The position numbers and the translations under genes are program-made. Source: JAYPLE01 sp047627515 (GTDB taxonomy: Bacteria > Bacteroidota > Bacteroidia > Cytophagales > Cyclobacteriaceae). From it: 28,537 nucleotides of DNA. Where the stretch lies: assembly GCA_047627515.1 (NCBI GenBank), contig JBLHTU010000029.1:1-28537 (forward strand). Reading direction: 5' to 3'. This document shows, piece by piece, positions 7,683 through 13,928 of this stretch. Position 1 is the stretch's first letter. Each line of letters opens with the position of its first letter. The notes beneath the pieces were generated by a model, which worked only from the letters and a program-made list of their open reading frames with translations, did not search any database and had not been told where the DNA came from.

Positions 7683-8111
7683 ATGTCAAAAGCTAAAGCG
7701 CAAGATACCGTAAAGGTACATTACACAGGAAAGTTAACAAGCGGAGAAGTATTTGATTCCTCTGAATCTAGAGAGCCTCTACAATTCAAAGTGGGAGCCG
7801 GTCAGATGATCAAAGGCTTTGATGAAGCTGTAGACGGAATGGAGTTAAATGAAAAGAAGACAGTTTCTATTCCTGCAAACGAGGCCTACGGTGACCGTAA
7901 TGAAGAGCTAATACAAGTCGTACCACGTACGCAGTTGCCAGAGGGCATGGACCCACAATTGGGACAAACTTTGCAGGCTCAGGGTGAAAGTGGTCACCCG
8001 ATCAATTTAGTAGTGACAGATGCTACTGAAGAAAACATAACGGTTGATGCCAATCACGAGTTAGCTGGAAAAGACCTTGTCTTTGACATTGAATTAGTAG
8101 AAATAGCTTAA
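7683..8111 (+). CDS. FKBP-type peptidyl-prolyl isomerase, SlyD-like
   Basis: The enzyme catalyses cis/trans isomerisation of proline bonds and in the SlyD class also acts as a folding chaperone in the cytoplasm. With the ATG at 7683 it has 142 aa and starts MSKAKAQDTVKVHYTGKL, the standard FKBP opening. GEVFDSS, QMIKGFDEAVDGM and the insert-in-flap segment (about residues 70-125, with IPANEAYGDRNEELIQVVPR) follow, then the closing LVFDIELVEI strand. The histidine/cysteine-rich metal-binding tail of E. coli SlyD is absent, and no signal peptide is present. An upstream in-frame GTG at 7623 would add 20 residues unlike the family and is rejected. The gene is followed by a strong terminator and appears monocistronic. 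Confidence 0.92.
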   Translation: MSKAKAQDTVKVHYTGKLTSGEVFDSSESREPLQFKVGAGQMIKGFDEAVDGMELNEKKTVSIPANEAYGDRNEELIQVVPRTQLPEGMDPQLGQTLQAQGESGHPINLVVTDATEENITVDANHELAGKDLVFDIELVEIA

Positions 8112-8130
8112 TAAAGCTCTATTCTATTTG

Positions 8131-8171
8131 AAAGGCTTTCTTCAATCATGTGTTGAGGGAAGCCTTTTTTT
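8131..8171 (+). terminator. Rho-independent terminator after the FKBP gene
   Basis: The arm AAAGGCTTTCTTCAA (8131-8145) pairs with 8153-8167 over 15 positions, with a few G-T pairs, around a 7-nt loop. A run of seven T closes it at 8165-8171. Confidence 0.85.
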
Positions 8172-8214
8172 ATGTGGTGTTACATATTGACAAGAAGGGA
8201 GTCTTTTGTTTGCC

Positions 8215-8601
8215 ATGATAAAAAAGGTGAAATCGATCATCTGGCTGCAGCTAGTAGTAGTGGTTCTCCGCTACCAGATAGGCGCGGCCTTTGTATTTGC
8301 TAATTTGATCAAAATCAAAGGCAATCGATTCACAGGAGACAGTGGTCTCGATCGTCCAATAGATTCTGCTCGGCATTTTTTTGAGACTTTGTACGCCTCA
8401 GGTATTTATTGGAAGTTTATCGGCTTTGCGCAATTAATAGTTGGGGGCTTACTGATGACCAAACGCTTTAGTAGACTTGGGGCGATCTTCTTCTTTCCGA
8501 TCATATTGAATGTATTTGTGATAACGATCTCCTACGATTTCAACTATACACCAGTGATCACGGGACTAATGCTACTAGCAAGTGTAGGTTTATTGTTGTA
8601 G
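8215..8601 (+). CDS. DoxX-like integral membrane protein, interrupted by TAG
   Basis: From the ATG at 8215 the frame encodes 128 residues with four hydrophobic segments (about 8-30, 66-82, 88-106 and 112-128). Short motifs recall DoxX-family proteins: RYQIGAAFVFANLIKIKG after helix 1, then FIGFAQLIVGGLLMTKRFSRLGAI and FPIILNVFVIT. The function is unknown. It stops at TAG 8599-8601, but the same frame continues open to 8847, beginning EWPQLR and encoding two more membrane helices. A TGG-to-TAG change would restore a 210-aa protein with LLLWEWPQLR at the joint, which looks like natural protein sequence. The gene is therefore probably a recent pseudogene, a sequencing error, or subject to readthrough. 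A TTG at 8206 is a possible alternative start. Confidence 0.55.
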   Translation: MIKKVKSIIWLQLVVVVLRYQIGAAFVFANLIKIKGNRFTGDSGLDRPIDSARHFFETLYASGIYWKFIGFAQLIVGGLLMTKRFSRLGAIFFFPIILNVFVITISYDFNYTPVITGLMLLASVGLLL

Positions 8602-8847
8602 GAATGGCCGCAATTGAGGGTAGTGGTAGGCTTCATCCCAGAAGAAGAGGTCAAAGGAATGCTAGAATCACTACCTGTCTGGTGCTTTACAGGTTTAGTA
8701 CTTTTCTTGTTTACAGCGGGCTATCGTGCTCTATACAACCAATATGATATTTTTTTCTGGGGTGGTGTGTGTTTGTCTATTGGACTTATTGGATTAGTTG
8801 TAGGTCTGATGCAATACCGTCGCCGAAGAAATGGGCCTATGACATAA
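8602..8847 (+). pseudogene. In-frame continuation of the DoxX-like gene after TAG
   Basis: Directly after the TAG the same frame stays open for 81 codons, with no good start codon of its own (TTG at 8614 is the first candidate). It encodes EWPQLR, a polar linker with EEEVKGMLE, two hydrophobic helices (VWCFTGLVLFLFTAGY and WGGVCLSIGLIGLVVGL) and a basic end YRRRRNG. Positive charges after the last helix suit a cytoplasmic tail. It overlaps the 3' end of the convergent aldo/keto reductase gene by 11 nt. It reads best as the severed C-terminal third of the upstream membrane protein. Confidence 0.55.
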
Positions 8848-10282
8848 TTTCCGCTTCTGCTTCGATTTCGACTAGGTATCCATCACCTACAAGTTTTGCT
8901 TCTACGAGGGTATTAGCCGGTTTGATTGTTGCAAATCGTTCTCCATGGGCTCGAGCGACTGGTTCCCAGTCGTTGATATCATTTACGAATATTCTCGTGC
9001 GTATTACATCTTCTAGGCTTCCGCCCAACGACTCAATCGCTCCCTGAATTTTATCTAGTACAAAAGTTGCTTGTGCTGCCGGATCCGATCCGCCAATCAT
9101 TCGCTCACCATGGGTAGCTGTTGTGCCCGATACAGAAATTCGATTGCCCTTTCGAACTGCTCTGCAATATCCCGCCATGTCTTCCCAGACAGTTCCGCTC
9201 ATTATTTGTTTTCCACCACCTACCATATCAATAGATTCGAAAGGAGGAGGGATCTGTTCGATGTGATGACTGAGGTCACCTGAAGCAGTCAGAAACGGAG
9301 GTTTTCTATACTCATCGCCGCAACCACCAGGAACAGGCTCAAGTTTGGCAAGAAGAGATTTAATTTGGCTATGCTCTTCTTGGGAGAGCTTTAGTTCATA
9401 GATTTTAAGCGTATCGTCGATATGACTACTCTTTCCTAAACGTGCACCGACAATGACACCACCTACAGCTTCCTGATCCAGAATAAACCGGGTAGCAACG
9501 GTTGTAATTGAGCTGTCATGTTTTTGTGCCACTTCGTTGATGCCTCGTAATAGTTCTTGATAGGAAGACCATCCACCAGTGACATCGATGAATCGCTTGT
9601 ACTTCATCTGTGACCAAGTATCAAGCTCTTTAGGTTCATCTTTGTCAAGCCATCTATTTGATAAAAAACCACCTCCCAGCGTCCCAAATGCTAGTATTTT
9701 GATTCCATACATTTTGCAAACTTCGTGCATGTCTCCTGCTGCTCGCTGATCCAATAGCGAATAACAAATTTGATTTGTGACTAATTCTATTCCACTAGCA
9801 GCTGCAACCCTCAGATGTGAAGCATCAAAGTTTGTCACACCTAAAGCCTCTATCAACCCTTCTTCTTTGAGTTTTTGCAGTTCATAGAGTGTGTCCAGCC
9901 AAGCAGGGTCGACGTAAGACCATGCATGGTATTGTAGCAGGTCTATCTTCTCTTTTTTTAGTTTACTGAGCGCATCTGTGACTGCTTTTCGGACGGTTTC
10001 TGGGCTGACTTTCCCTGGTTTTGGTACCCACTTGGTAAGGAACTGAGCTTGTTTGCCTTCTTTAAAATGCTTAAAGAAAGTACCAGAAATAGTTTCAGCA
10101 GAGCCATAATGATCTGCCATATCAAATGTGGTTAGGCCACTCTCAATGTATGGTTTCATGGCACTTGCAGCTTCCATTGGATCTAACGTCTGACCATCTC
10201 TTTCCATATCAGCTATTTGCCAAAGACCTGTTAGGACCCGTGAGATATGTAAGTTTTCGGTGAGTTTTATTGACTTGTCCAT
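8837..10282 (-). CDS. Aldo/keto reductase fused to a RidA-like (YjgF/UK114) domain
   Basis: Residues about 1-325 form an aldo/keto reductase barrel with the full catalytic tetrad: D54 and Y59 in FDMADHYG, K84 in FLTKW and H119 in LLQYHAW. Residues about 374-481 form a Rid-family domain (RISVSGTTATHGERMIGG, DVIRTRIFVNDINDW, and the closing YLVEIEAEAEI). AKRs reduce carbonyls with NAD(P)H. Archetypal RidA hydrolyses reactive enamine/imine intermediates using an arginine in its PAR motif; here that position reads PANT, with Asn near 457, so deaminase activity of the classical type is unlikely. The two domains share one frame with a linker of about 50 residues. The gene starts 5 nt after the stop of an upstream APC permease, suggesting uptake and conversion of an amine or amino-acid-related compound. 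The substrate is unknown. Confidence 0.88.
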   Translation of the reverse strand: MDKSIKLTENLHISRVLTGLWQIADMERDGQTLDPMEAASAMKPYIESGLTTFDMADHYGSAETISGTFFKHFKEGKQAQFLTKWVPKPGKVSPETVRKAVTDALSKLKKEKIDLLQYHAWSYVDPAWLDTLYELQKLKEEGLIEALGVTNFDASHLRVAAASGIELVTNQICYSLLDQRAAGDMHEVCKMYGIKILAFGTLGGGFLSNRWLDKDEPKELDTWSQMKYKRFIDVTGGWSSYQELLRGINEVAQKHDSSITTVATRFILDQEAVGGVIVGARLGKSSHIDDTLKIYELKLSQEEHSQIKSLLAKLEPVPGGCGDEYRKPPFLTASGDLSHHIEQIPPPFESIDMVGGGKQIMSGTVWEDMAGYCRAVRKGNRISVSGTTATHGERMIGGSDPAAQATFVLDKIQGAIESLGGSLEDVIRTRIFVNDINDWEPVARAHGERFATIKPANTLVEAKLVGDGYLVEIEAEAEIMS

Positions 10283-10287
10283 ACGCG

Positions 10288-11769
10288 TTAATTAGGGGGT
10301 AGTTGGCTGAAATGGCTTTTGATGGAAACGCCTTTGTTTTTAAGTTTCCTCACATTGATCCAATATATCAGTGAGCCGATGCACATAACAATCAGCCATA
10401 CGGGTGTTGATCTGAAATACCATGCGCTTGCATCGCTTGAAAGGTCCTTGGTGGTATGTATGATTAGAAAGAAGCTAAGGCTGATAGCACCCAGTAGACT
10501 GATCAGGATTCTGATGGTTCTGTTTTTTGTCAAGGAAATACCTTCTGCTAGTTTTGGATTCACCCAATGAATGGTCGTCAGACTAATACAGATCAATAGA
10601 AAGTTGACCATCATACTGCTGACCATAATATCAATGCCTAGGAAGAAGTCTCCTGCATAGTGGCTACCTATAATGCCAACACTTGCCATTCCACCACTTA
10701 TGATTAACGCCAGATCCGGAGTGTGGTGTTTAGGATGGATGCGCGCAAGCTTTTCAGGGAATATACCGTCTTCAGACCAAGCAAAAATTAATCTTGACAC
10801 AGAGAGTAACATAGCTGGGAGGTCATTCACCAAGGCGATGGTAGCGCCTATTAAAATGGCCACGCCTAGAGCAGGACTTAAGATGTAACTCAGTAGGCCT
10901 GGCGCGCTGATGTCTGATAGTTGAGCTTCTTGACTGACTAGTTGCCAAGGCACCGTATGGTACATAGCTGCTGAAAACAGCAAATAGTAGCCACCTACGA
11001 TTGAGATTGCCAGTCCGATAGCTAATGGAAGATTTCGGATAGGATTTTTCGCTTCACCTCCAGCTTGTGCAATGGCATCAAATCCTATAAAGCTGGAAAA
11101 GAGAACAGCACCAGCACCAAAGAACGACCACATATCAAAAGGATACTCTTTCTGGCCTTCATCGACAAAGCTTCCTCCTTTTGCTTGCCAAGCGGCAATA
11201 AAATCTTCGTGTGTTGAACCAAAACCCGTTATGATCACAATGCCGCCAAGGATGAACATCAAGACCATCAACGGAATAACAATTCTTTCGTAGTAGGTAG
11301 AACCCTTGATATTGGTCCACACAAAGGTCCAAAGTAGCGCTAGCGCTAAACTTACCCGCACCCAACCTCTATCAAGAAAATTGGCTGTTTCTGTAGCGTC
11401 AAGTGCTATGGCTACATCACGTCCAAACGGGATGACGATGTAGGCGATCACTCCGATGACAATAGATAGACCAAACCACTGAGAGAAACTTGCAATAAAA
11501 CCTAAGTACGGGTTCAGCCCTCTGCTGGCGTACAAGTAACTACCTCCAGCTCTAGGCATTGCAGAAGAAAGGTTTGCATAAGCAAATGCAGCAAGCAAGG
11601 CAGGAATAGCTGCAAAAAGAAAAGCCGGTAATACGTAGGGTCCGATACCAGGTACACTGCGGTGTATCATGAAAGGTACAACATTGATCGAGGCTCCCAT
11701 CATGGAGCAGATGCCTGTTGCGGTCAATGCTACCAAACCTATACCTCTTTGTAATTGCGCCTTTGCCAT
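10288..11769 (-). CDS. APC-family amino acid/amine permease
   Basis: The protein has about 12 hydrophobic helices and the hallmarks of the amino acid-polyamine-organocation superfamily: the glycine-rich first helix VALTATGICSMMGASI, the PRAGGSYLYASRGLNPYLGF segment of helix 3, and the FIGFDAIAQAGGEAKNPIRN motif after helix 6. It is an inner-membrane secondary transporter; the substrate cannot be read from the sequence. The ATG at 11769 is chosen because MAKAQLQRGIGL leads directly into helix 1 and gives 493 aa. ATGs at 11775 and 11778 are also possible, and the frame is open to an ATG at 11907, but the extra 46 residues look non-native. The aldo/keto reductase-RidA gene follows 5 nt downstream on the same strand, so the two are likely co-transcribed. 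Confidence 0.9.
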   Translation of the reverse strand: MAKAQLQRGIGLVALTATGICSMMGASINVVPFMIHRSVPGIGPYVLPAFLFAAIPALLAAFAYANLSSAMPRAGGSYLYASRGLNPYLGFIASFSQWFGLSIVIGVIAYIVIPFGRDVAIALDATETANFLDRGWVRVSLALALLWTFVWTNIKGSTYYERIVIPLMVLMFILGGIVIITGFGSTHEDFIAAWQAKGGSFVDEGQKEYPFDMWSFFGAGAVLFSSFIGFDAIAQAGGEAKNPIRNLPLAIGLAISIVGGYYLLFSAAMYHTVPWQLVSQEAQLSDISAPGLLSYILSPALGVAILIGATIALVNDLPAMLLSVSRLIFAWSEDGIFPEKLARIHPKHHTPDLALIISGGMASVGIIGSHYAGDFFLGIDIMVSSMMVNFLLICISLTTIHWVNPKLAEGISLTKNRTIRILISLLGAISLSFFLIIHTTKDLSSDASAWYFRSTPVWLIVMCIGSLIYWINVRKLKNKGVSIKSHFSQLPPN

Positions 11770-11937
11770 TGACATCATAGATACATCATTGAAAAGATTT
11801 ATCCAACACATAATTGCTGTGAGGTAGCAGATTGATTTTAGATCGAGCAACTCCGAATTCAGACAGTCTTTCTGTGCCAGTGACATCATTAAATCGACGC
11901 TAGGCAATGGGGAGTAGCCCGAGTTTCATTTTATTAA

Positions 11938-11953
11938 CCCCACTTTCTCCCAC
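11938..11953 (-). promoter_or_regulatory. MraZ-box-like pair on the minus strand
   Basis: Read on the minus strand the site is GTGGGAGAAAGTGGGG: two GTGGG units exactly 10 nt apart. This fits the published MraZ recognition pattern of TGGGN repeats separated by 5 nt. It is a cleaner match than the repeats at the mraZ promoter itself, but it faces the permease and lies about 235 nt from the mraZ start. MraZ binding is inferred. Confidence 0.5.
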
Positions 11954-12102
11954 GATTTTCATTTTTATGAAAAAAAAGAGAATAATTATCAAATTTGGAT
12001 TCATATATAGATAACTACCTCATTCTGGCTCAGTTAGCTTATCAGCCTTCTAGTGTTAAAAAAATTCGATTTGAGCTGAAATTGTACTTGATTTATCAAA
12101 TG

Positions 12103-12138
12103 GTGGAGTGAAGTGGGAGATTGTGTTTGGATGTGTGG
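12103..12138 (+). promoter_or_regulatory. MraZ operator: GTG repeats at 10-nt period
   Basis: GTG occurs at 12103, 12113, 12123 and 12133, each 10 nt from the last, within GTGGAGTGAA, GTGGGAGATT, GTGTTTGGAT and GTGTGGTC. MraZ is known to bind direct repeats of this spacing (TGGGN-N5) upstream of its own gene. The third repeat contains the -33 box of the mraZ promoter, so binding would block RNA polymerase. Only the second unit carries the full GTGGG. Confidence 0.6.
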
Positions 12139-12156
12139 TCTTTTTTCTTACATTTG
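12126..12156 (+). promoter_or_regulatory. Bacteroidota-type promoter of the dcw operon
   Basis: TTTG (12126-12129), a 19-nt spacer, then TACATTTG (12149-12156) gives an exact match to the Bacteroidota sigma-factor consensus TTTG-N19-TAnnTTTG. Transcription would start near 12162, leaving a leader of about 25 nt before the mraZ ATG at 12187. The leader shows no Shine-Dalgarno sequence, as is usual in this phylum. Confidence 0.7.
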
Positions 12157-12186
12157 CTATGGTGGTTTATATTTTTCAAAGCTCAA

Positions 12187-12630
12187 ATGGCGTTTTTTAC
12201 AAGCGAATATGAGTGCAAGTTGGATACGAAGGGAAGGTTGGTTTTGCCTGCAAAGATCAAGGCTAACCTTCCCGAAGTATCCTCTTCAGAGCTCGTCATA
12301 CGGAAAGGGGATGAATCAAATCTGATTCTTTATCCCATGCTTGAGTACAAGAAATTGCACCACAAGATCGCGGCATTAAGTGAGTTTAATCCCGAACAAC
12401 GGAAACTCAAAAGGATATTTTTCAGGAGTATTGCTCAGGTAGAGTTGGATAGTGCAGGTAGGATATTGATACCAAAGAACATGCTCGCTCATTCGAAGAT
12501 AGAGAGAGAAGCACTACTCATCGGAATGGGCAACAATATTGAAATCTGGAGTCCAGATCTGCTAGATCAGCAGTCGGAATCAGAGGCCAATGAATTCTCT
12601 GTACTTGCTCAAAAGTACCTAGACGAATAA
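12187..12630 (+). CDS. mraZ: Transcriptional regulator MraZ
   Basis: MraZ is a ring-forming DNA-binding protein of the AbrB/SpoVT type that represses the dcw operon through repeats upstream of its own gene. The 147-aa product carries the two family repeats: DTKGRLVLPAKIKANL near residues 13-28 and DSAGRILIPKNML near 90-102. The start at 12187 is fixed by the conserved opening MAFFTSEYECKLDTKGR. The frame is open upstream to 12121, but that sequence contains the promoter and operator, so it is not translated. It is the first gene of the operon, with rsmH starting 2 nt after its stop. Matching GTG repeats at 12103-12138 support autoregulation. Confidence 0.95.
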   Translation: MAFFTSEYECKLDTKGRLVLPAKIKANLPEVSSSELVIRKGDESNLILYPMLEYKKLHHKIAALSEFNPEQRKLKRIFFRSIAQVELDSAGRILIPKNMLAHSKIEREALLIGMGNNIEIWSPDLLDQQSESEANEFSVLAQKYLDE

Positions 12631-12632
12631 TC

Positions 12633-13559
12633 ATGAATACATCATCTAGTGAATATCATGTTCCGGTGCTTTTGAATGATTGTGTCGACGCACTGCAGGT
12701 GGAAGAAGGCGGTATTTTCGTTGATGTCACATTTGGAGGTGGAGGGCATTCAAAAGTAATATTTGATAAGCTACCAGAAGGTAAGCTCATCGTATTCGAT
12801 CAAGATCCAGACGCTAGGCCTTACGCGGCTGATTTTGAGTCGGATGCAAAACGTTCTTTCGTTTTTGTTCCTGCAAATTTCCGTTACCTCAAACAGTATT
12901 TGAAATTTCATAAAGCTACCCAAGTGGATGGTATTCTGGCTGATCTAGGTGTGTCATCTCATCAGTTTGATACTGGAGCAAGAGGTTTCAGTACACGATT
13001 TGAAGGTCTCTTAGATATGCGAATGGATCAGGCTTCAGAATTAGATGCCCGTAAAGTGGTAGGCACTTATGATGAAAAGGATTTGATGCATATGTTCAGT
13101 TACTATGGAGATATCAGAAATGCACGAACGCTGGCGAAGGCAATTGTACAAGCAAGACAAATAGAGGAGATTCAGACAACCGATCAACTATTGAAGATTG
13201 CCCAGGCGATTGCTCCAAGAGGAAAGCATGCTAAATACTTTGCTCAAATCTTTCAGGCGATCAGAATAGTGGTCAATGACGAGGTGGGAGCGCTGGAAGA
13301 TATGTTGACTGATTGTGTTGAGATGCTCAAGCCTGGTGGAAGGTTAGTTGTAATGAGTTACCACTCTTTAGAAGATCGGCTAGTGAAAAGCCTTATTAAT
13401 ACTGGTAACCTGAAGGGTATGGTAGAAAAGGATTTTTATGGTAATCTGATTAGACCATTAGAGCCGGTCAATAGGAAGCCTATTATTCCCTCCGAGGAGG
13501 AAATTGCGGTGAACAGTAGAGCCAGAAGTGCAAAATTAAGAGTAGCTATAAAACAATAA
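12633..13559 (+). CDS. rsmH: 16S rRNA (cytosine(1402)-N(4))-methyltransferase
   Basis: RsmH (formerly MraW) transfers a methyl group from S-adenosylmethionine to N4 of C1402 in the 16S rRNA decoding centre. The 308-aa protein opens YHVPVLLNDCVDAL and has the SAM-binding loop VDVTFGGGGHS (residues 30-40). Further family segments are GILADLGVSSHQFD, ARGFSTRFEGLLDMRMD, and MSYHSLEDRLVK near the C-terminus. Length is typical. It is the second gene of the dcw operon, 2 nt after mraZ and 3 nt before the ftsL-like gene. No odd features are seen. Confidence 0.96.
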   Translation: MNTSSSEYHVPVLLNDCVDALQVEEGGIFVDVTFGGGGHSKVIFDKLPEGKLIVFDQDPDARPYAADFESDAKRSFVFVPANFRYLKQYLKFHKATQVDGILADLGVSSHQFDTGARGFSTRFEGLLDMRMDQASELDARKVVGTYDEKDLMHMFSYYGDIRNARTLAKAIVQARQIEEIQTTDQLLKIAQAIAPRGKHAKYFAQIFQAIRIVVNDEVGALEDMLTDCVEMLKPGGRLVVMSYHSLEDRLVKSLINTGNLKGMVEKDFYGNLIRPLEPVNRKPIIPSEEEIAVNSRARSAKLRVAIKQ

Positions 13560-13562
13560 ACC

Positions 13563-13928
13563 ATGGCAACAAATACATACAGAATACCGAGTAAATCACA
13601 GAAAAGCGGAGGCTTTTTTGCTGTATTGGAAAAGATCTTGAAAATCGATGAAACACTTAAGGAAGTGATTCATGTTAGGTTTTTACCTCAGATCGTTTTT
13701 ATTGCTGGACTCAGTGTGCTTTACATCGGTAATCGTCATTATGCAGATAAGAAAGTAAGAAATATCAATATTCTGCAGCGAGAGGTTGCGGATTTCCGAG
13801 CGGATTACACGACACTAAAAGCAGACTACATGTTCGTCACTAAACAATCTGAAGTTGCTAAAAAAGCAGCTAAAATCGGATTGCAACTGTCTACTATCGC
13901 ACCAGAGAAAATTGTAGTGAAGCACTAA
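13563..13928 (+). CDS. ftsL: FtsL-like division protein
   Basis: The 121-aa product is a bitopic membrane protein: a cytoplasmic N-terminus of about 40 residues, one membrane helix near 41-57 (LPQIVFIAGLSVLYIG), then a periplasmic heptad-rich stretch (about 62-100) likely to form a coiled coil. That architecture, and its position between rsmH and ftsI, match FtsL, which joins FtsQ and activates the FtsW/FtsI synthase. Sequence identity within the FtsL family is low, so the call relies mostly on topology and synteny. The stop codon overlaps the ftsI start by one base (TAATG), pointing to coupled translation. Confidence 0.8.
   Translation: MATNTYRIPSKSQKSGGFFAVLEKILKIDETLKEVIHVRFLPQIVFIAGLSVLYIGNRHYADKKVRNINILQREVADFRADYTTLKADYMFVTKQSEVAKKAAKIGLQLSTIAPEKIVVKH

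Larger units (their letters stand above)
11770..12186. other. Intergenic region between divergent permease and mraZ
   Basis: This region of about 417 nt separates two divergent transcription units and holds no convincing gene. Contents seen: an open minus-strand stretch ahead of the permease start (11770-11907); a pair of MraZ-like boxes on the minus strand (11938-11953); an AT-rich inverted repeat TTTTCAT-tttt-ATGAAAA (11956-11973); and the mraZ operator and promoter (12103-12156). No recognisable TAnnTTTG promoter for the permease was found on the minus strand. Confidence 0.6.

Noticed and set aside
11770..11907. 46-residue N-terminal extension of the permease
   Set aside because: APC transporters begin shortly before helix 1; the extension has no family-like features and no clear initiation signal.
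11956..11973. AT-rich inverted repeat TTTTCAT/ATGAAAA as a terminator
   Set aside because: The stem is pure A/T except for one G-C pair, and there is no T-run on the correct side for either strand.
12121..12186. Upstream extension of mraZ to a TTG at 12121
   Set aside because: The extension covers the -7 promoter box and operator, and MraZ proteins begin at MAFFTSEYE.
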